A DNA stretch of 9,319 nt from Opitutales bacterium (GTDB lineage: Bacteria > Verrucomicrobiota > Verrucomicrobiia > Opitutales > UBA2987). The stretch lies in the NCBI GenBank assembly GCA_021772555.1, contig JAJFLT010000086.1, positions 1 to 9,319 on the forward strand. The letters run 5' to 3'. The translations under genes and the position numbers were made by a program. Numbering within the stretch: position 1 is the stretch's first letter; each line of letters begins with the position of its first letter. This document shows, one piece after another, positions 6,373-9,319 of this stretch. Under the pieces are notes generated by a model. It was not told the origin of the DNA and did no database searches. It was given only the letters and a program-made list of their open reading frames with translations.

Positions 6373-7620
6373 CTACCGTTTCCCTATCCTCGAAAATAAA
6401 TGATACGCCATCACGGCCACCACCAAACTCCCGGCTCCGGACACAACCAGCGTCGTCCGCAGTCCGAGATATTCACCGCAAAGTCCGCCCGCAATCAACC
6501 CCAGCAAACCGGCCGTTGGCGGTAGGACGTTAAAGATCGATGATATCCTGCCGAGGACTTCTGGCGGGCTGTTGATTTGCAGTTTTGTGGTCAGAATTAT
6601 ATAAACCAAAGTTTGCGCCGCATCTCCGAAAATCTGTTGGGCAAGAAAAATGGCAACCACCAGGATTAACATTCCCTGAGCCGTTGAGAGAAAAATTATA
6701 GCGGCCGCATTGACGGCAATTCCGATACAGACAGCGCGGGTAAACCCTAATCGACCCTCTACTCTTTTTACGAGAGTTGCCCCGATGAGTGAGCCGACCC
6801 CACCGCTCCCCACCAGTAAACCCAACAGCATCGGGTTGAGCCCTGCTTCATTGAGTGCAAAGAGACCATAAACCGCACCCACCATCCACCCGAAGAAGGC
6901 CAAACCCAATTGCACAAACAACATATGACGCAGCCGGTCATTCTCCCAAACTGTGGCAAATCCCAGCTTGAATTCCCTCCATAGTGAAGGGCTCACATTT
7001 TGGAGACTGGTTCGATCCACGCTCTCTTTCGTTTTGATTGATACCAAAGTGGCGGCGGAAACAAGAAATGAAAACGCATCGATTAGGATGGCTATCGGGG
7101 CGGTAAACATTTGCACCAGTATACCAGCCAGAGAGGCGCCGCCTACCTCGGAAAGAGCACCGCTCATTTCCAGCTTGGAGTTTCCCTCCAACAAATCATC
7201 CTTTTTTAGAATGGAGGGCAAAAACGACTGATCGGCGACTTTGGAAATCACCGCAAAGCAGCCGGCGAGAAAGGCGATTAGTATGAGATGCGCCATTGAA
7301 AGCGCTCCCTTGTAAGCAGCCCAGGGAATGGTTAGGAGCAAAATCGCCTGGGTAATATCACAGGTTATCAATATCGGTTTGCGCTTTATCCGGTCTACCC
7401 AGACACCGGCCAATAACCCGACCGACAGAGGCGCGATAGCGCTCGCGGCCATCAATATAGAAATTTCAATGGGGCTGGCGGAGAGCACCAGAATGGCTGC
7501 CAAGGGTAGCGCATCCCTTGTCACAACCGATCCAAAGAGGGAAATTGTCTGGGCGGACCAGAACTTTAAAAAATCGCCATTCTTCAAGAGGCTGGCTGTA
7601 TCTTGATCCAGGTGTTTCAC
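6373..7620 (-). CDS. MFS transporter, MFS_3 / EntS-like exporter
   Basis: A 415-aa inner-membrane exporter of the major facilitator superfamily, closest by eye to the MFS_3/EntS-type group (PF05977) of drug and siderophore exporters. The N-terminus has the typical FLKFWSAQTISLFGS (18-32). GLLAGVWVDRIKRKPILI (68-85) is the motif-A loop between TM2 and TM3. Many hydrophobic segments follow, in keeping with 12 membrane spans, and the length is usual for the family. A second motif-A-like loop, GATLVKRVEGRLGF, occurs mid-protein. The start is GTG at 7620; an in-frame stop lies 13 codons upstream with no ATG between, and no strong ribosome site is seen. The stop codon abuts the TPR gene start, so it is the first gene of the operon. 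Its substrate is unknown; whether it belongs functionally to the TPR/ExbB module is uncertain. Confidence 0.9.
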   Translation of the reverse strand: MKHLDQDTASLLKNGDFLKFWSAQTISLFGSVVTRDALPLAAILVLSASPIEISILMAASAIAPLSVGLLAGVWVDRIKRKPILITCDITQAILLLTIPWAAYKGALSMAHLILIAFLAGCFAVISKVADQSFLPSILKKDDLLEGNSKLEMSGALSEVGGASLAGILVQMFTAPIAILIDAFSFLVSAATLVSIKTKESVDRTSLQNVSPSLWREFKLGFATVWENDRLRHMLFVQLGLAFFGWMVGAVYGLFALNEAGLNPMLLGLLVGSGGVGSLIGATLVKRVEGRLGFTRAVCIGIAVNAAAIIFLSTAQGMLILVVAIFLAQQIFGDAAQTLVYIILTTKLQINSPPEVLGRISSIFNVLPPTAGLLGLIAGGLCGEYLGLRTTLVVSGAGSLVVAVMAYHLFSRIGKR

Positions 7621-7673
7621 AAAAACTATTCTAGTTTCACCTTGTGTTTCGGCTTTTCAGGCAGAGGTGAAAC
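7612..7673. promoter_or_regulatory. Repeat cluster at the 5' end of the operon (candidate operator or leader hairpin)
   Basis: GTTTCAC occurs at 7614-7620 (overlapping the exporter start codon) and at 7634-7640, 20 bp apart, and inverted as GTGAAAC at 7667-7673. The last two extend to a perfect 9 bp inverted repeat, GTTTCACCT (7634-7642) and AGGTGAAAC (7665-7673). A second palindrome, AAACTA-TTC-TAGTTT (7623-7637), sits three bases before the start codon. All lie between the candidate promoter and the GTG, so they could bind a repressor or fold in the mRNA leader and hide the start. The binding protein is unknown. Confidence 0.4.
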
Positions 7674-7700
7674 AAACGAAATGAAGTCGGTTGCGGGAGA

Positions 7701-7730
7701 AATATAGGTAGAAATGGAGGGTATCGGCAA
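7701..7730 (-). promoter_or_regulatory. Candidate sigma70 promoter for the leftward operon
   Basis: On the minus strand TTGCCG (7730-7725) and TATATT (7706-7701) are separated by 18 bp, close to consensus -35/-10 boxes. This would give a leader of about 70-75 nt before the exporter GTG at 7620, carrying the repeats described at 7612-7673. It is the best match in the 241 bp divergent intergenic region (7621-7861). I see no equally good promoter for the rightward genes there. Confidence 0.45.
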
Positions 7731-7805
7731 TCAGAATTAGTCGGGCGTCATAGCTTAAAAAAACCGGCCTGCAAAAGCAGAATGCAAGGGTGGGAAAAAT
7801 AATTC

Positions 7806-7821
7806 GGAGGTCTATTAAGTG
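7806..7821 (+). promoter_or_regulatory. Strong Shine-Dalgarno-like GGAGG with GTG in a different frame from the downstream gene
   Basis: GGAGG (7806-7810) stands eight bases before GTG (7819-7821). That frame (to 8106) reads a Cys/His/Arg-rich string with no family character, while the real gene from 7862 is in another frame and lacks such a site. It may be coincidental, or it may load ribosomes upstream of the TTG start. Confidence 0.25.
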
Positions 7822-7861
7822 TTCGCAATGGTACGGCAAATAATTCATTTACAGAATCGTT

Positions 7862-8245
7862 TTGAGTGTAAAACCACAACTGCTTTGCTGGATGATGTGC
7901 GATGGCGTCCATATCGACCCCTCCACGGGGAAGCATTATATCATGGGGACTTTCTCCAACATTCGGGTTCGCAAGTTTCCCGCTATGCACCCGCGCATGG
8001 TTTGGTTTCTCACCATTTCGGACGTTTCCGTGGGCAAGCACTTTTTGAGAATCTCTTTGGGCATCCCGACCGAGGAGTCGAAAGTCATTGTGCAGCGGCC
8101 CTTTGAATCGAAAAGCCCCACCCACAGGATCAACCTCATCAACGACATCCAGAACCTCGGTTTTGAGAAACCGGGCGATTACAGCGTGGTGATTGAGATT
8201 GACGATGATCCGCTGACAGTGACATCTTTGACCGTTTCCAATTAA
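7862..8245 (+). CDS. DUF6941-like small protein
   Basis: 127 aa, no signal peptide or membrane segment. The sequence matches the pattern I know for DUF6941-type hypothetical proteins: an N-terminal strand ending in Cys-Asp (MMCDGVHIDPSTGK, 11-24), YIMGTFSNIRVRKFP (26-40), then alternating strands (MVWFLTISDV, FLRISLGI, SKVIVQR) and a C-terminal GDYSVVIEIDDDPLTVTSLTV. The fold is predicted all-beta and the function is not established. The start is TTG at 7862; an in-frame TAA at 7841-7843 limits extension and no ATG or GTG exists between, while family members usually begin just before the KPQLL-type strand, which supports TTG. No good ribosome site is seen. The kinase gene follows 24 bp after the stop, so the two are probably co-transcribed. 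Coding is well supported; family name is from memory. Confidence 0.8.
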   Translation: MSVKPQLLCWMMCDGVHIDPSTGKHYIMGTFSNIRVRKFPAMHPRMVWFLTISDVSVGKHFLRISLGIPTEESKVIVQRPFESKSPTHRINLINDIQNLGFEKPGDYSVVIEIDDDPLTVTSLTVSN

Positions 8246-8269
8246 GGCTGGAGAACCTTTACCGATAAG

Positions 8270-9238
8270 TTGAATTCTATAGCTGTGCCCAAAATCGCTG
8301 AAAAACTTGTTCTAGAAACCCGATCCAATGTTTCCGCACCCGTTCTCGTGGTGGGATCGGTGGCTTTCGATAATATCATCACGCCTGTCATGACGGGGGA
8401 CCGTATTTTAGGGGGAGCGGCCTCCTTTGCCAGTCTGGCGGCCAGCTATTTTACACCGGTTCGCCTGGTGGGAGTGGTCGGAAACGATTTTGAGGACGCT
8501 TTTATCGAGCGCTTCCGCAACCGCGGGATCGACCTGGAAGGGTTGCAGGTGGACGAATCCGGACCCACTTTTTTTTGGGCTGGCAAATACCATGAAAACT
8601 ACAACAACCGGGAAACGCTGGACACCCAGCTCAATGTCTTCGAGCATTTTCGGCCCGAACTACCGGAGAGCTATTGCCGGACTCCCTACCTCATGCTCGC
8701 CAATATCGGGCCCGATTTGCAAATCCATGTCCTCGATCAGCTTCAAGGGCGATGCTTCGTGGTGGCCGATACGATGAATTTGTGGATCAATAATAAACTC
8801 GACGAATTGCTCAGCTTGCTCAAGCGCGTCGATTGCCTGGCTATCAACGACAGCGAAGCCATCATGCTGACGGGTGACCGCAACATTATTTCGGCAGGGT
8901 GGAAACTCCTCGAACTCGGACCCCGCATGGCCATCGTCAAGAAAGGTGAAAACGGCGCCTGCCTGTTCCACCCCGACGGTTATTTTGCCCTGCCGGCCTA
9001 TCCGGTGGTAAATTTACAGGATCCGACCGGTGCCGGCGACGCCTTCGGCGGAGCGCTGGCCGGTTATCTGGCCGCGGTGGACAATACCGATTTCAAATCG
9101 ATCAAGCAGGCCATGGTTTATGCCACCGCCATCGCCAGCCTGACTGTCGAGGCTTTCAGTTGTGACCGGTTGGAATCGGCTGGTCCGGCCCTGGTTGAGG
9201 AACGCTACCGCGAACTTCTCCAGATCACCGCTCCTTGA
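8270..9238 (+). CDS. PfkB-family carbohydrate (or nucleoside) kinase
   Basis: A 322-aa cytoplasmic kinase of the ribokinase/PfkB family (PF00294) that would phosphorylate a sugar or nucleoside with ATP. VLVVGSVAFDNIITP (25-39) is the first strand with substrate-contacting D34. ILGGAASFASLAASYF (46-61) contains the GG of signature 1, and LVGVVGNDF the next strand. CLAINDSEAIMLTG holds the N/D-x-x-E magnesium/phosphate motif. DPTGAGDAFGGALAGYL (251-267) is signature 2, with anion-hole Gly and catalytic base D257. All key residues are present and length is normal. The start is TTG at 8270 with GGAG 16 bases upstream, rather far; GTG at 8285 is an alternative, and neither affects the domain. It is in the same frame as the DUF6941-like gene and 24 bp downstream. 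The substrate cannot be read from the sequence; the kinase N-terminal extension of ~22 residues is unremarkable. Confidence 0.92.
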   Translation: MNSIAVPKIAEKLVLETRSNVSAPVLVVGSVAFDNIITPVMTGDRILGGAASFASLAASYFTPVRLVGVVGNDFEDAFIERFRNRGIDLEGLQVDESGPTFFWAGKYHENYNNRETLDTQLNVFEHFRPELPESYCRTPYLMLANIGPDLQIHVLDQLQGRCFVVADTMNLWINNKLDELLSLLKRVDCLAINDSEAIMLTGDRNIISAGWKLLELGPRMAIVKKGENGACLFHPDGYFALPAYPVVNLQDPTGAGDAFGGALAGYLAAVDNTDFKSIKQAMVYATAIASLTVEAFSCDRLESAGPALVEERYRELLQITAP

Positions 9239-9251
9239 GCTTGCCTCCGGC

Positions 9252-9265
9252 TGGGGTTTTCCCCA
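9252..9265 (+). terminator. Weak hairpin after the kinase gene
   Basis: TGGGG-TTTT-CCCCA forms a 5 bp stem with a T4 loop 14 bp after the kinase stop. The following bases (TAAAGTTTG) are not a proper T-run, so it is at best a weak or factor-assisted terminator. Confidence 0.25.
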
Positions 9266-9281
9266 TAAAGTTTGTCTCGAA

Positions 9282-9319
9282 ATGACAGCAGTCATACCAA
9301 CCAAGACCATGAGTGAGGG
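9282..9319 (+). CDS. Possible start of a further rightward gene (partial)
   Basis: An ATG at 9282 opens a frame reading MTAVIPTKTMSE to the window edge, with a second in-frame ATG at 9309. No strong ribosome site precedes it. Only about 12 codons are visible, so neither product nor reality can be judged; the 43 bp gap from the kinase stop would fit a continuing operon. Confidence 0.25.
   Translation, partial: MTAVIPTKTMSE

Noticed and set aside
7748..8125. Minus-strand frame opposite the DUF6941-like gene
   Set aside because: The plus strand carries the recognisable protein; the minus frame lacks a ribosome site and family features.
9014..9310. Minus-strand frame over the kinase end
   Set aside because: It overlaps the conserved PfkB signature 2 region in antisense and shows no protein-like features of its own.
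1..9319. CRISPR array, tRNA, rRNA, defence or phage genes
   Set aside because: No regularly spaced direct repeats, cloverleaf-like sequences, integrase, Cas, restriction or toxin-antitoxin motifs were seen on either strand.

Overview
The window looks like chromosomal DNA of a Gram-negative, envelope-complex bacterium. I would place it in the PVC superphylum, most likely Verrucomicrobiota or a relative. The basis is several secreted TPR-type proteins next to an ExbB/TolQ-type proton channel that carries an extra N-terminal hydrophobic segment, a DUF6941-type small protein, a PfkB kinase of the 'VGSVAFDN...GGAASFASLAASYF' type, and frequent GTG/TTG starts. This placement rests on pattern memory, not on a search. 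No rRNA, tRNA, CRISPR array, complete insertion sequence or phage gene is visible.

Left edge (1-1339): a leftward gene that runs off the window encodes a secreted protein resembling the GH67/GH20-type glycoside hydrolase superfamily. It is clearly more AT-rich than everything to its right. Its start codon lies directly against a ~275 bp non-coding, GC-rich element bounded by perfect 18 bp inverted repeats, each with a TA dinucleotide outside it. This is the architecture of a MITE (a non-autonomous element mobilised by a TA-targeting transposase), and its interior is full of stem-loops.

Centre (1356-7620): five leftward genes are packed so tightly that they almost certainly form one operon. 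In transcription order they are an MFS_3-type exporter, a 952-aa secreted TPR protein, a 302-aa secreted protein of unknown family, an ExbB/TolQ/MotA-type channel protein, and a small purine-type phosphoribosyltransferase. The TPR, 302-aa and ExbB genes form the core. They suggest a periplasmic assembly energised by, or anchored to, a proton-channel subunit. The usual ExbD/TolR partner is absent from where it would be expected; the phosphoribosyltransferase sits there instead. A candidate sigma70 promoter and a cluster of short inverted/direct repeats (GTTTCAC half-sites) lie upstream of the operon.

Right side (7862-9319): diverging from the operon are a DUF6941-like small protein and a PfkB-family sugar/nucleoside kinase. 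They are co-directional, in the same frame, 24 bp apart, and both use TTG starts. A weak hairpin and the possible start of another rightward gene close the window. The strongest candidates for something undescribed are the TPR/302-aa/ExbB-without-ExbD operon and the inverted-repeat element at the start codon of the hydrolase-like gene.
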